DNA from: Mesobacillus persicus
Lineage (GTDB): Bacteria; Bacillota; Bacilli; Bacillales; Cytobacillaceae
Length of the DNA stretch: 64,000 bases
NCBI RefSeq assembly: GCF_900109925.1
Contig: NZ_FOBW01000011.1
Location: 1-64,000 of the forward strand
Reading direction: 5' to 3'
The notes below the pieces were generated by a model that was given only the letters and a program-made list of their open reading frames with translations, was not told the DNA's origin and did not search any database. A program made the position numbers and the translations under genes. Shown piece by piece: positions 36,393 through 45,050 of this stretch. Numbering within the stretch: position 1 is the stretch's first letter; each line of letters opens with the position of its first letter.

Positions 36393-37148
36393 TTACCTAT
36401 TTAAAAATTCCTCAACTTTTTGGTGATGAATTTCCTTCCCCCATAAAATTGCACAATTCCTCGCCTCAGATTCAATCCTTTCAAGAATTGAGGAATCTGA
36501 CCACTTTTTGCGCAAAATCGCCACGTAGGCAGCTAAAACCTCTACCTCTTTATCGAGTAATTTTTCTAAAAAGGCAACACACTGTTCGTATGGATCTCCT
36601 TCGAAAACTAGGTCAAGGTATCCTAAAGCACTGAGTTCATCGGTATCCATTAAACTACCGTCGGTAAGAATTTTTAAAGCGGTAGAACTCGGAAACTTTT
36701 CAAATAGAATCGTCCCTCCGCCCCAACCAGTTGTAATGGCTAGGTTCCCTTGAACAAAGCCCGCTTTTATCCCCTTTCTACCAAGGCGGAAATCACATGC
36801 AGTTGCTATCTCACATCCTCCACCTACGGCACTTCCATTCATTAGAGCAATGGTTGGTTTTGGCAGTAGGAGAAGTTTACTTATGATTTTTGCCATCTTT
36901 GACAACATTGGATAGGCATCTTCTTCCGTTTTTAATAGATGAAAAACAGATAAATCTCCCCCGGAACAAAAAGCCTTGTCTCCTGTACTAGTAATAACAA
37001 GAGCTTTGACATCCTCATTACTCGCTAACGATATCGCCTTATTCAGTCCATCCATAACTTCATCATTGACAGCATTTCTTTTATCCGGCCTATTTATCGT
37101 GTAGATTAATAGACCACTGGCCTCTTTAGTTATCGTATATGGTTCCAT
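36393..37148 (-). CDS. Enoyl-CoA hydratase/isomerase family protein
   Basis: Crotonase-fold protein of 251 residues. Oxyanion-hole elements are visible: CSGGDLSVFH (about 65-74) and NGSAVGGGCEIATACDFRLG (about 109-128). Reaction and substrate cannot be read. The conserved Glu pair of true hydratases is not clearly present, so hydrolase or decarboxylase activity is possible. The start is ATG 37148 (MEPYTITKE), behind AAAGGAG; the upstream frame is spurious. It lies between rpmF, with its own terminator, and gerR. No ylb counterpart at this site is known to me. Confidence 0.85.
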   Translation of the reverse strand: MEPYTITKEASGLLIYTINRPDKRNAVNDEVMDGLNKAISLASNEDVKALVITSTGDKAFCSGGDLSVFHLLKTEEDAYPMLSKMAKIISKLLLLPKPTIALMNGSAVGGGCEIATACDFRLGRKGIKAGFVQGNLAITTGWGGGTILFEKFPSSTALKILTDGSLMDTDELSALGYLDLVFEGDPYEQCVAFLEKLLDKEVEVLAAYVAILRKKWSDSSILERIESEARNCAILWGKEIHHQKVEEFLNR

Positions 37149-37218
37149 ATCGTAACTCCTTTCAAACAAATTCATCATTATTATCCATTTTACTAATTTG
37201 TTGTGTAAGAAGGCACGC

Positions 37219-37247
37219 AAAAAAGCACAGGAAGCGTCCTGTGCTTT
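37219..37247 (-). terminator. Terminator after rpmF
   Basis: Stem AGCACAGGA/TCCTGTGCT with a 4-nt loop and flanking A/T runs ends the ylbN-rpmF transcript. Confidence 0.88.
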
Positions 37248-37273
37248 TCAAGGTGAAATCTTTATAGTGTTAA

Positions 37274-37447
37274 TTAGTCATTAACAACTTCTTTGCCTTT
37301 GTATGTTCCGCATTCTTTACAAACACGGTGAGCTAATTTCATTTCACCGCAGTTTGGGCATGCAACCATGCCTGGAACTTGCAATTTGAAATGAGTACGG
37401 CGTTTTCTTTTTGCAGTTTTAGACGTTCTTCTAAATGGTACAGCCAT
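37274..37447 (-). CDS. rpmF: 50S ribosomal protein L32
   Basis: Ribosomal protein L32 of 57 residues, starting [20 protein letters not shown] at ATG 37447 behind AAGGAGG. It carries the zinc ribbon CPNCGE ... CKECGTYKG, so it is the four-cysteine (C+) form. It follows ylbN (DUF177) by 112 bp, the conserved arrangement in bacteria. The pair is driven by a consensus promoter upstream of ylbN. Confidence 0.99.
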   Translation of the reverse strand: MAVPFRRTSKTAKRKRRTHFKLQVPGMVACPNCGEMKLAHRVCKECGTYKGKEVVND

Positions 37448-37559
37448 TCTTCCCACCTCCTTAAAGAGTTTTAAAGGTAGTTGTTTAGTAATACCTCCAC
37501 TGGGGACGTTTCACTTTATGAGGCCAGTCCAACTGAGCCTTCATTTTTGTTCAGGTGAC

Positions 37560-38084
37560 TCAATCTTTCGTTGAATCATTTTGTTCGAAGAACTTCGCGA
37601 GACCAGCAAGTCTAGGATCAACCTTTTGTTGCTTTTCTTCATCACGAATAACTTCCCAGTCCTTTCCTGACTGAGGAGCTCCATCCTTGCTTTGGTCATC
37701 CTCACAGAAGACCTGCATCGGAATCTCTAGCAAGAGGATTTCTCTAATGACAGGCATTAAGTCGATTGCCTCACCCTGTACTTGGTGCACTTCCTCATCT
37801 GTTTCGAATTCAGGAGACCCAAGTAAAAAGGTTTCGGTTGTTTCGACATTAACTGGATATTTGACATCTACCAATGTACGAGAACAAGGAAGGATAAGAT
37901 AACCTTCAATACGAATATGAAAGGTCACTTTCGTTGCACTGATGTCAACCCTGCCCTTTATATGCATCGGCGACACTTCACGAATAGACTGATCAACTTC
38001 CTTAATCTCATCTACCCGAATGACTTCGTCAACCGAAAAGTCCTTGTTTCGATATTTTTGTAACTGACTCATTGTCCATTTCAT
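37560..38084 (-). CDS. ylbN: DUF177 (YceD) family protein YlbN
   Basis: Predicted 23S rRNA accumulation/ribosome-associated protein of the YceD/DUF177 family, almost always upstream of rpmF. The 174 residues start MKWTMSQLQKYRNKDF at ATG 38084 after TTGGGGTGA. The two conserved features are the ILPCSRTLVDVKYPV strand and the C-terminal DPRLAGLAKFFEQ. The B. subtilis gene at this place is ylbN. Biochemistry is poorly known. Confidence 0.92.
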   Translation of the reverse strand: MKWTMSQLQKYRNKDFSVDEVIRVDEIKEVDQSIREVSPMHIKGRVDISATKVTFHIRIEGYLILPCSRTLVDVKYPVNVETTETFLLGSPEFETDEEVHQVQGEAIDLMPVIREILLLEIPMQVFCEDDQSKDGAPQSGKDWEVIRDEEKQQKVDPRLAGLAKFFEQNDSTKD

Positions 38085-38110
38085 AGAATCACCCCAAGGC
38101 AACAAAGGTA

Positions 38111-38139
38111 ATTATAGCTTTCGCTTACCTATTTGTCAA
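38111..38139 (-). promoter_or_regulatory. Consensus sigma-A promoter of ylbN-rpmF
   Basis: Minus strand: -35 TTGACA (38139-38134), 17-nt spacer, -10 TATAAT (38116-38111). Both hexamers are perfect. It shares its -35 with the divergent tmcAL promoter. Confidence 0.88.
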
Positions 38140-38161
38140 TATTTTTTCTTTACAGTATAAT
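38133..38161 (+). promoter_or_regulatory. Sigma-A promoter of tmcAL
   Basis: Plus strand: -35 TTGTCA (38133-38138), 17-nt spacer, -10 TATAAT (38156-38161). Its -35 overlaps that of the ylbN promoter by five bases. Confidence 0.8.
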
Positions 38162-38278
38162 GTAGACGTTGTCACGAAAATTTAAACAAATTTCGGGTTG
38201 GATGTTTAATTATCCATCTCTGGCTAATCAGGTGAAAAAAAATTTTGGGAACTCCCATACAATATTAGGTGAAAAATA

Positions 38279-39487
38279 ATGAAAGCTGTCGGTGTAATTG
38301 TAGAATATAATCCTTTCCATAATGGCCATAAATTCCATCTTACTCAAGCAAAAGAACATGCGAATGCTGATATTGTCATTGCTGTCATGAGCGGAAATTT
38401 TCTGCAAAGGGGAGAACCAGCACTTGTGTCTAAGTGGGCTAGAACGGAAATGGCGTTGAAAGGAGGCGCTGATTTAGTCTTTGAAATCCCCTACCAGTTT
38501 GCAACTCAGAACGCAGATCTATTTGCAAGCGGTGCAGTCTCACTATTGGGTGCTGCAAAATGCCAATTCATCTGTTTTGGCAGTGAGGATGGAGACATTG
38601 AATCATTCTTAGAAACCCATCAATTTCTAAAAGATCATGATTTTGAATTCCAACAAAAGGTCAAAGAATATATTGGTCATGGGGTTAGCTATCCAAAAGC
38701 CCTTTCCCTAAGCTTCAATGATCTGTCTCCAAATAAAAAGGTGCTTGACTTAACCAAACCCAACAACATCCTTGGCATTCAATATGTTACCGCAATACAC
38801 GATCAAAAGCTACCTATTAAACCTATCACAATTACTAGAAAAAATGCCAATTATCACGATCAGCATTTCGCGTCTGAATCCATTGCGAGTGCAACTAGCA
38901 TTCGGAAATCCCTTTTTACACAAAATGGGGAACTGTCAGGGCTACAATCCTATCTTCCTCCGACAACTTATGATTTACTCCTTAAATATAAAAAAGAATA
39001 CGGGCAATTCCATTCTTGGGAGGACTATTGGGCATTATTAAAATATAAATTACTCCAAAGTAGTCCACAGGAATTGAGGGATATCCATGAAGTTGAAGAA
39101 GGTCTTGAGAATAGGCTATTGCAAGCAGCCTTATTAGCGGAAACCTTCCAAGAATTCATGGAACAAATTAAGACAAAGAGGTATACTTGGACAAGGCTTC
39201 AACGGGTCTGTCTCCACATTTTAATGAATGTAAAAAAGGTGGAAATGCCCAAAAATAAGACAGCCAACTATTTAAGACTTCTTGGTATGTCCGGAAGCGG
39301 GAGAGAATATTTAAATAAAGAAAAAAAAAATTTCGGTCTCCCCCTTGTTTCAAAATCTTCTGCTAGTAAAACGGAGCTCGACCTAGATATTCGTTCATCT
39401 AGATTATATGCATTGGGCGCAACTGGCGAAAATCAAAGTCGCTTATTAAAGCTAGAATTTACGCAGCCGCCCATTCAAGTGAAATAA
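38279..39487 (+). CDS. tmcAL: tRNA(Met) cytidine acetate ligase TmcAL
   Basis: ATP-dependent ligase that uses acetate to form N4-acetylcytidine at the wobble position of elongator tRNA-Met. The nucleotidyltransferase HIGH-like motif is VEYNPFHNGHKFHL (about 8-21). VMSGNFLQRGEPALVSKWAR and later SATSIRKSLF blocks are family-typical. The 402 residues match B. subtilis YlbM. It starts at ATG seven bases after AGGTGA, about 110 nt downstream of its promoter. The leader can fold a CGAAAATTT/AAATTTCG hairpin. Confidence 0.95.
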   Translation: MKAVGVIVEYNPFHNGHKFHLTQAKEHANADIVIAVMSGNFLQRGEPALVSKWARTEMALKGGADLVFEIPYQFATQNADLFASGAVSLLGAAKCQFICFGSEDGDIESFLETHQFLKDHDFEFQQKVKEYIGHGVSYPKALSLSFNDLSPNKKVLDLTKPNNILGIQYVTAIHDQKLPIKPITITRKNANYHDQHFASESIASATSIRKSLFTQNGELSGLQSYLPPTTYDLLLKYKKEYGQFHSWEDYWALLKYKLLQSSPQELRDIHEVEEGLENRLLQAALLAETFQEFMEQIKTKRYTWTRLQRVCLHILMNVKKVEMPKNKTANYLRLLGMSGSGREYLNKEKKNFGLPLVSKSSASKTELDLDIRSSRLYALGATGENQSRLLKLEFTQPPIQVK

Positions 39488-39538
39488 AATAAACATAATA
39501 AGCTGGACCAATCCGGTCTAAAAATGACCATGCAGAAA

Positions 39539-39575
39539 AGGCAGAAACGTCTATAGATAACGTTTCTGCCTTTTC
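39539..39575 (+). terminator. Terminator after tmcAL
   Basis: Stem AGGCAGAAACGT/ACGTTTCTGCCT (approximate ends) followed by TTTTCTTC. Confidence 0.88.
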
Positions 39576-39604
39576 TTCTTCAGGAGTTTGGTTCTAACTG
39601 TGGG

Positions 39605-39855
39605 AATTTGCTCTTATCGGTTAGGCGCTAAGGTTAAAACACTTTGAATCTGATAAATAGAGGGAAGAATTCCCCTTAATTAGCAATTGGCATTGAAAAT
39701 GGTTTAAATAGAGGGAAGAATTCCCCTTATTTGACTCGAATAACATGAAGATAGGTGTTTTTGTTTTGTATAGAGGGAAAATTTCCCTCTATTTCCCTCA
39801 AAACGAGCTCTAATCTGCATTTAACGGTAAAATCTCCCCTTATTTATTAGCTGAT
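39605..39855. repeat. Palindromic array A (inverted copy of array B)
   Basis: Four imperfect palindromes of the type AGAGGGAA-AATTCCCCT are centred near 39668, 39719, 39781 and 39832, with intervals of 51, 62 and 51 bp. The third, AGGGAAAATTTCCCT, is nearly perfect. The spacers are alignable, as reverse complement, with those of array B at 44.7-44.9 kb. The element sits between convergent tmcAL and sepM and contains no gene. Confidence 0.8.
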
Positions 39856-39914
39856 TACTAAATTTAGGACAGGACATGTTCTTTTTTGAAAACTGAGATG
39901 AGCTAGAAGAGCCT

Positions 39915-40928
39915 TTATTTAAGTTGCTCGAGGTAATTTACGGCTTCCTCAAATGTATCAATCGGAACTATTTTCATATTTGTATTAATGTCTTTTGCAG
40001 TCCTTACAGCAGCCTCATAATTAGAGCCATTTGCTCCTTCTTCATTAGGTGCTAGAAAGATATCAGCCCCGGCTTTATCTGCTGCTACTACTTTTTTTTC
40101 AATTCCACCTATTCGGCCAACTGTTCCATCTGAAGACATGGTCCCTGTTCCGGCAATTTCATACCCGTTTGTTAAATCTGTTTCAATTAACTGGTTGTAA
40201 ATTTCAAGGGAGAACATTAATCCTGCCGATGGTCCACCAATTTCATCTGTTCGAACATTTACTTCTGGGGTCACCTTAATCTCTTTGTCATCAACAAGAG
40301 AGATTCCAATTCCCACTTTTTCACTTGTCTCATTAAATTGTTTTAAAGGAAGGGTGATGTCTTGATTGTCATCCTTGTTTTGAACAGTCAGTGTGACGGT
40401 TTCTCCCAGCTTCTTTTTGCCCACATATTCTATAAACTCTGTCGAAGAGGAGAATGGTTTGCCGTCAACTTGGACAATCCGATCACCGACCATTAACTTC
40501 CCGTCTGCTGGCATTTCAGGGATGACCTGCAGAACATACACTCCATTATAGTCATACTCAATAGGTAAGCCCGCCTTTTTATAAGCCACCTCAATCGCAT
40601 TTATTTTAGAACTGTCCATCATATGTAGCTGCCTAGCAGTGTATTCTTCATCCGTTTCATTCTCTGCCCTAATCTCCTCTAGGGGATGAATTTCTTGATA
40701 GTCACTGAGCTTGGCCATTAGGTAAGAGTAGATATTGGCTCGCCCCATCCTAATCGTGGTAAGCATGAAGCTCCCTTCTTCCTCAAACCCTCCCTCCACT
40801 TCAATGATTGGTTCAAGTTCCTTGGCCATTCCTGGTTTAGAAACATAATAAGGCAAATAATAAAATGAACTAGCAAACAGGAGGACAGCAAGTATAAGTG
40901 TTAGTCGAACTGATCCCATTTTTTTCAT
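39915..40928 (-). CDS. ylbL: SepM-family PDZ/Lon-type serine protease (YlbL)
   Basis: Membrane-anchored serine protease of about 337 residues. It has an N-terminal transmembrane helix (about 5-25) and a central PDZ domain (VLQVIPEMPADGKLMVGDR). The C-terminal Lon-like domain shows the Ser/Lys dyad: GGPSAGLMFSL for the serine and VGRIGGIEKKVVAADKAGAD for the lysine. The start is ATG 40928, overlapping the ylbK stop by 4 bp (ATGA). In B. subtilis YlbL is implicated in division control after DNA damage; in streptococci SepM processes a peptide pheromone. The target here is unknown. Confidence 0.92.
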   Translation of the reverse strand: MKKMGSVRLTLILAVLLFASSFYYLPYYVSKPGMAKELEPIIEVEGGFEEEGSFMLTTIRMGRANIYSYLMAKLSDYQEIHPLEEIRAENETDEEYTARQLHMMDSSKINAIEVAYKKAGLPIEYDYNGVYVLQVIPEMPADGKLMVGDRIVQVDGKPFSSSTEFIEYVGKKKLGETVTLTVQNKDDNQDITLPLKQFNETSEKVGIGISLVDDKEIKVTPEVNVRTDEIGGPSAGLMFSLEIYNQLIETDLTNGYEIAGTGTMSSDGTVGRIGGIEKKVVAADKAGADIFLAPNEEGANGSNYEAAVRTAKDINTNMKIVPIDTFEEAVNYLEQLK

Positions 40929-41716
40929 GATGTAGGGCGCTCCTTCCATTGCTCGATAAACTGATGGATTTTCCCGATATTCTTCCTTGTTTCTTCCTCA
41001 CCAATGGCAATAATCTCATCTATATTTTTAAAGGCTTTAGAACTATACATTTCCGTCCGAGGTCTTAACATAATATCAGATGCGATTTCCCGATTTGAAA
41101 CAAGCTCCATTTGCATAATGTCTATACTTTGCATAATGACATCGAAAATCGAGGAAATCTCAGCATTCCTATTTACATGTGATACATCGACAGCAATGAT
41201 AATATCCGCTCCCATCTCCTTTGCTACAGAAACGGGAATCCTATCAATAACCCCTCCATCAATCAGGAGGCGACCATTTAGTTTTTCAGGCGTGAAAATC
41301 CCCGGGATGGAAATACTTGCTCTCACCGCATCCGCTATCGGTCCCTCTTTGAACACTACTTTCTCTCCAGAAACCAGGTCCGTCGTTACAACAGCAGTAG
41401 GTATATCAAGATCTTGGATTTCTTTTCCATGAGTGAAAATCCGAATTAAGTCCTTCACTCTGTTTCCAGCTATAAATCCCATTTTGGGTACGGTAAAGTC
41501 CAAGTAATATTTTCTTTTAAAAGCCTTTGAAAGCTTATAAAGCCTATCTATATCCAATCCGGCTCCATAAAAACATCCTACCATTGCACCCATGCTGCTC
41601 CCAGCCACCATATCAATCGGGATTCCCTCTTCCCGTAGCACTTTAATGACACCTAAGTGTGCAAATCCACGAGCCCCACCAGAGCCCAGGGCCAAACCAA
41701 TTTTTGGACGCTGCAA
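40925..41716 (-). CDS. ylbK: Patatin-like phospholipase YlbK
   Basis: Patatin-fold serine hydrolase of 263 residues. Oxyanion motif GSGGARGFAHLGV (about 12-24), nucleophile motif GSSMGA (about 39-44) and catalytic Asp in LIDGGVIDRIP are all present, giving a complete Ser-Asp dyad. It starts at TTG (MQRPKIGLALG) behind GGGGGAA. It is coupled to ylbL downstream, as in B. subtilis. The physiological lipid substrate is unknown. Confidence 0.93.
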   Translation of the reverse strand: MQRPKIGLALGSGGARGFAHLGVIKVLREEGIPIDMVAGSSMGAMVGCFYGAGLDIDRLYKLSKAFKRKYYLDFTVPKMGFIAGNRVKDLIRIFTHGKEIQDLDIPTAVVTTDLVSGEKVVFKEGPIADAVRASISIPGIFTPEKLNGRLLIDGGVIDRIPVSVAKEMGADIIIAVDVSHVNRNAEISSIFDVIMQSIDIMQMELVSNREIASDIMLRPRTEMYSSKAFKNIDEIIAIGEEETRKNIGKIHQFIEQWKERPTS

Positions 41717-41960
41717 GAAAAATTCCCCCTTTAATCCTTCAATAAACTTTTGGTCTATTTTGCATACCTGTGAGCATATTGATTTTATATGAGGACAAGG
41801 TGTATGTAGCTAAAACCACTCTATTCTTTATATATGGTTCAGATGCAAAGTGCAGTACCTGTTGACCATATATAAATCCACACTAGTCTGATGAATATTT
41901 CTTATTTTATCATTGTTTCATCATGTTTCACAGCAGATGACCTGCGGAGGGAGGATATAC

Positions 41961-43187
41961 GTGCTTAAATCAAAAATGAAAACGGCAGTACTTGCTAGTT
42001 CTGTTACGGTGATGGCTGTCTCAATGATTATTTTTCCGCAGGAATCATTAGACGCGTCCATTCGGGGATTAAATATGTGGTGGGAGATTGTTTTTCCTTC
42101 CTTGCTACCCTTCTTCATTGTTTCGGAATTGTTAATTGGCTTTGGTGTTGTTAAATTTATTGGTGTTCTTTTAGAGCCCCTAATGAGACCGCTTTTTCGT
42201 GTACCTGGAGTTGGCGGGTTTGTTTGGGCTATGAGTATGGCCTCAGGCACACCATCCGGTGCCAAACTGACGGCCACCTTACGGCAAGATGGACAATTAA
42301 CAAAATTAGAAGCGGAAAGACTAGTTTCCTTTACCAATTCTTCCAATCCAATTTTCATCTTTGGAGCGGTTGCCGTGGGATTTTTTCACAACCCACAGCT
42401 AGGCGTTATCCTTGCACTCGCGCACTATCTTGGAATTATAACAGTAGGCTTGGTGATGAGGTTTCATGGAAAAGAAGAGAATCATAAGGTAGGTGGTAAG
42501 AAGAAAAAGCTCTCCATCCGCGATGCGTTCGTCGCCCTACATAAAACACGCATTAAAGACGAGCGTCCAATTGGACAGTTGCTTGGGGATGCTGTTATGT
42601 CATCCATTCAGACCCTGCTGATGATTGGCGGCTTCATTATTATCTTTTCTGTAATTAATAAATTGTTATACCTATTAGGTGCAACCGCGTTTTTTGCAGG
42701 CTTTATTGCTTACCTTTTAGAGTTGGTCGGTTTAAATGACATGTTAAGCATGGCCTTTATATCAGGCCTTTTTGAAATAACCATGGGAAGTCAGATGGCC
42801 AGTCAGGTTCAAGAGGCGACCTTGTTCCAACAAACCATCATCACTAGCTTTTTTCTTGGTTTTAGTGGCTTTAGTATTCAAGCACAGGTAGCTAGCCTTC
42901 TTGCAAAAACAGATGTACGCTTTCAGCCTTTCTTTATTTCAAGGATTCTTCATGGCTTTTTTGGAGCCATATACGCTGTCCTTTTATGGAAACCAATTTA
43001 TTTGCGTTTTCTAGAAGATGAGCAATCATCCAATGCGATGCCAGTTATGAATAGACTCTTTGAGGAAGGAACGAAAATGGCAGATTTTCACCTTACCCTT
43101 TCGCAAATTGGACCACTTGTAACTATTATGTCTCTTATCATCTATATCCTACTTTATTATAAAAGGACACAAAACGTACTCAAATAA
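41961..43187 (+). CDS. ylbJ: Sporulation integral membrane protein YlbJ
   Basis: Polytopic membrane protein required for efficient spore formation (B. subtilis YlbJ, mother-cell expressed). The 408 residues contain nucleoside-recognition/Gate domains: FPSLLPFFIVSELLIGFGVV and MASGTPSGAKLTATLRQDG are typical. About eight hydrophobic segments are present. The start is GTG 41961, behind GGAGGGAGG; upstream ATG candidates have no ribosome site. It is opposite in strand to its neighbours, as in B. subtilis. Confidence 0.92.
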   Translation: MLKSKMKTAVLASSVTVMAVSMIIFPQESLDASIRGLNMWWEIVFPSLLPFFIVSELLIGFGVVKFIGVLLEPLMRPLFRVPGVGGFVWAMSMASGTPSGAKLTATLRQDGQLTKLEAERLVSFTNSSNPIFIFGAVAVGFFHNPQLGVILALAHYLGIITVGLVMRFHGKEENHKVGGKKKKLSIRDAFVALHKTRIKDERPIGQLLGDAVMSSIQTLLMIGGFIIIFSVINKLLYLLGATAFFAGFIAYLLELVGLNDMLSMAFISGLFEITMGSQMASQVQEATLFQQTIITSFFLGFSGFSIQAQVASLLAKTDVRFQPFFISRILHGFFGAIYAVLLWKPIYLRFLEDEQSSNAMPVMNRLFEEGTKMADFHLTLSQIGPLVTIMSLIIYILLYYKRTQNVLK

Positions 43188-43214
43188 AAAGCGAGCCTTC
43201 TCGGCTCGCTTTTC
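43188..43214 (+). terminator. Terminator after ylbJ
   Basis: Stem AAAGCGAGCC/GGCTCGCTTT with a 5-nt loop, overlapping the ylbJ end. Confidence 0.85.
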
Positions 43215-43223
43215 ACCTTATTT

Positions 43224-43382
43224 ATTGGCTCTTTGCTCAAAATTGTTGCTTTTTTGTAGATGAATAGGACTTTTATCTTTAATATAAGAGAAAAGAACTT
43301 GCAAAAATTACTATTACGTACAAAATAGCTTATCTTGCGTTAATTTCGGCTTTAGGGACTTAACATTCTATACGAAATTAGC

Positions 43383-43384
<2 letters not shown>
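43224..43384. repeat. AT-rich dispersed repeat, copy 3
   Basis: It starts TTGGCTCTTTGCTC ... TTGTTGCTTTT, then AAAGAACTTGCAAAAATTA, AATAGCTTATCTTGCGTTAA, TCGGCTTTAGGGACTTAA, and ends ACGAAATTAGCC at the coaD stop. It fills the convergent ylbJ-coaD gap. Confidence 0.68.
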
Positions 43385-43865
<481 letters not shown>

Positions 43866-44438
43866 TTAAATTTCCCCCTCTTCGCCCTTTTTATATGTAA
43901 ATACTGTAACTCCAATAATACCATATTCTTCATGTCTTATTTGCTGATATCTACCTATTTTTGGAGGAAGTTTTGTTTCAGAGCCATGTTCACAAACAAT
44001 CACACCATTTTCTTTAAGAAGGCTAGCATCATCCATCATTTCCATCAGCTTAATTAATTGCTGTTTTTTATATGGAGGATCCAAAAAGATATAATCAAAA
44101 CTTAAATCTCGTTTTTGTACAGCTTTTAACGCTCTAGACGCTTCATTTCGATAAACCTCTGCTTGTTCATCTAGATTACAGAAACGTAGATTCTCATTAA
44201 TTGTCTGGACTGCTTTCCGGTCTAAATCTACAAAGATAACTCTTTCAAGACCTCGACTTAGCCCCTCAATGCCTAGACCTCCACTTCCTGCAAACAAGTC
44301 GAGACCTAGTCCACCATTAAAATATGGACCAATCATATTAAAAATCGCTTCTTTTACCTTATCAGTCGTTGGCCTAGTTGAGTTTCCGGGAACCGCTTTC
44401 AACCCCCGCCCCTTTAAGGTACCTGATACAACCCTCAT
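43866..44438 (-). CDS. rsmD: 16S rRNA (guanine966-N2)-methyltransferase RsmD
   Basis: SAM-dependent methyltransferase of 16S rRNA G966. It shows RVVSGTLKGRGLKAVPG at the N-terminus, the SAM motif LDLFAGSGGLGIEGLSRG, and the catalytic motif IFLDPPYKK. The 190 residues start at ATG 44438 after AAAGGGG. It is coupled to coaD. The csfG-like RNA begins about 110 bp upstream on the opposite strand. Confidence 0.97.
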   Translation of the reverse strand: MRVVSGTLKGRGLKAVPGNSTRPTTDKVKEAIFNMIGPYFNGGLGLDLFAGSGGLGIEGLSRGLERVIFVDLDRKAVQTINENLRFCNLDEQAEVYRNEASRALKAVQKRDLSFDYIFLDPPYKKQQLIKLMEMMDDASLLKENGVIVCEHGSETKLPPKIGRYQQIRHEEYGIIGVTVFTYKKGEEGEI

Positions 44439-44513
44439 CACATAAACCCCTTTAACCTCTAAATCACTTCTACCTTATCCTACCACATGAAAAAAAATAT
44501 AATCAAAAAATGT

Positions 44514-44542
44514 GTATAAGCTGGACCATTATGGAAATAATG
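44514..44542 (+). promoter_or_regulatory. Sigma-F-type promoter of the small RNA
   Basis: GTATA (44514-44518), 14-nt spacer, GGAAATAATG (44533-44542). The sigma-F consensus is GYATA then GGNNANAMTR; every specified position matches. The -35 also reads TGTATA, compatible with sigma-G. Confidence 0.7.
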
Positions 44543-44547
44543 TAAGT

Positions 44548-44699
44548 AACAACATCAATTCGAGGATGTTGTTGCCAACCGCGGAGAAGACTTACGTTTC
44601 CCCATAAGTTCTTCCTCCGGTTTCTCCTCTCCCTTTGCCTTCTGTCCCAATGATGGGATATAGAAGGACCCTGCAGAAATGCAGGGTTTTCTTTTTTTT
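44548..44699 (+). ncRNA. csfG: CsfG-like sporulation small RNA
   Basis: About 150 nt with no convincing reading frame and four consecutive hairpins. H1 is AACAACATC/GATGTTGTT (44548-44573). H2 is a long imperfect stem with a CGTTTCCCCA loop (about 44577-44622). H3 is CCTTCT/AGAAGG enclosing TCCC/GGGA (44638-44667). The last is a terminator. A single-stranded pyrimidine tract (TTTCTCCTCTCCCTTTG) between H2 and H3 and the C-rich loop could pair with Shine-Dalgarno sequences. In B. subtilis the forespore RNA CsfG, controlled by sigma-F and sigma-G, is located between ylbG and ylbH(rsmD) as I recall. Position and promoter type agree. Identity by sequence was not checked. Confidence 0.72.
44668..44699 (+). 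terminator. Terminator of the csfG-like RNA
   Basis: Perfect 8-bp stem ACCCTGCA/TGCAGGGT with a GAAA tetraloop and TTTCTTTTTTTT tail. Confidence 0.93.
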
Positions 44700-44945
44700 A
44701 TAGGCTTTATAGAATAAGCGGAGATTTTCCGGCTAAATACAGAATGGAGCTCATTTCTAGGTAAATAAGGGGAAATTCTCCGGTTATGCAAAGCAAAACA
44801 CCATATTTTCATGTTTTTCGAGTCAATAAGCGGAATTTCTCCGTCTATTTGAGCTATTTTTTATAAAAATTACTAATTAAGCGGAATTCTTCCGCTAATA
44901 TTCAGACCGGGTCCTTAACCTAATCCCCTAACCAATAAGAGCCTT
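44700..44945. repeat. Palindromic array B
   Basis: Four palindromes of type AAGCGGAA-TTCTTCCGCT are centred near 44725, 44776, 44837 and 44888 (intervals 51, 61, 51 bp). The fourth is perfect (AGCGGAATTCTTCCGCT). Spacers such as TTCATGTTTTTCGAGTCAAT and AATGGAGCTCATTT align with the reverse complement of array A. It lies between the csfG terminator and the ylbG terminator, that is, between convergent transcripts. Confidence 0.8.
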
Positions 44946-45002
44946 TTCGAAACACTAGTCAAAGCTCACTTACCAAAACCCTTTATGTACGAACACTCAG
45001 TA

Positions 45003-45050
45003 AAAAAGCGCAAGCTCCTCATCCGATTTGAATGAAGATGCTAGCGCTTT
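45003..45050 (-). terminator. Terminator after ylbG
   Basis: Long imperfect minus-strand stem AAAGCGCTAGCATCTTCAT paired with ATGAGGAGCTTGCGCTTT, then TTT. Confidence 0.8.

Larger units (their letters stand above)
39488..39914. other. Convergent gap tmcAL / sepM
   Basis: This 427-bp gap holds the tmcAL terminator and then the palindromic array A. No open frame here is supported. Confidence 0.8.

Noticed and set aside
39605-39855. Palindromic array A considered as a CRISPR
   Set aside because: Units are short, degenerate palindromes with unequal intervals, no cas genes are near, and the spacers match those of array B.
44555-44812. An 85-codon minus-strand frame covering the small RNA and part of array B
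   Set aside because: It crosses the csfG terminator and a palindrome array, has no protein-family features, and the strand with promoter and terminator is the opposite one.
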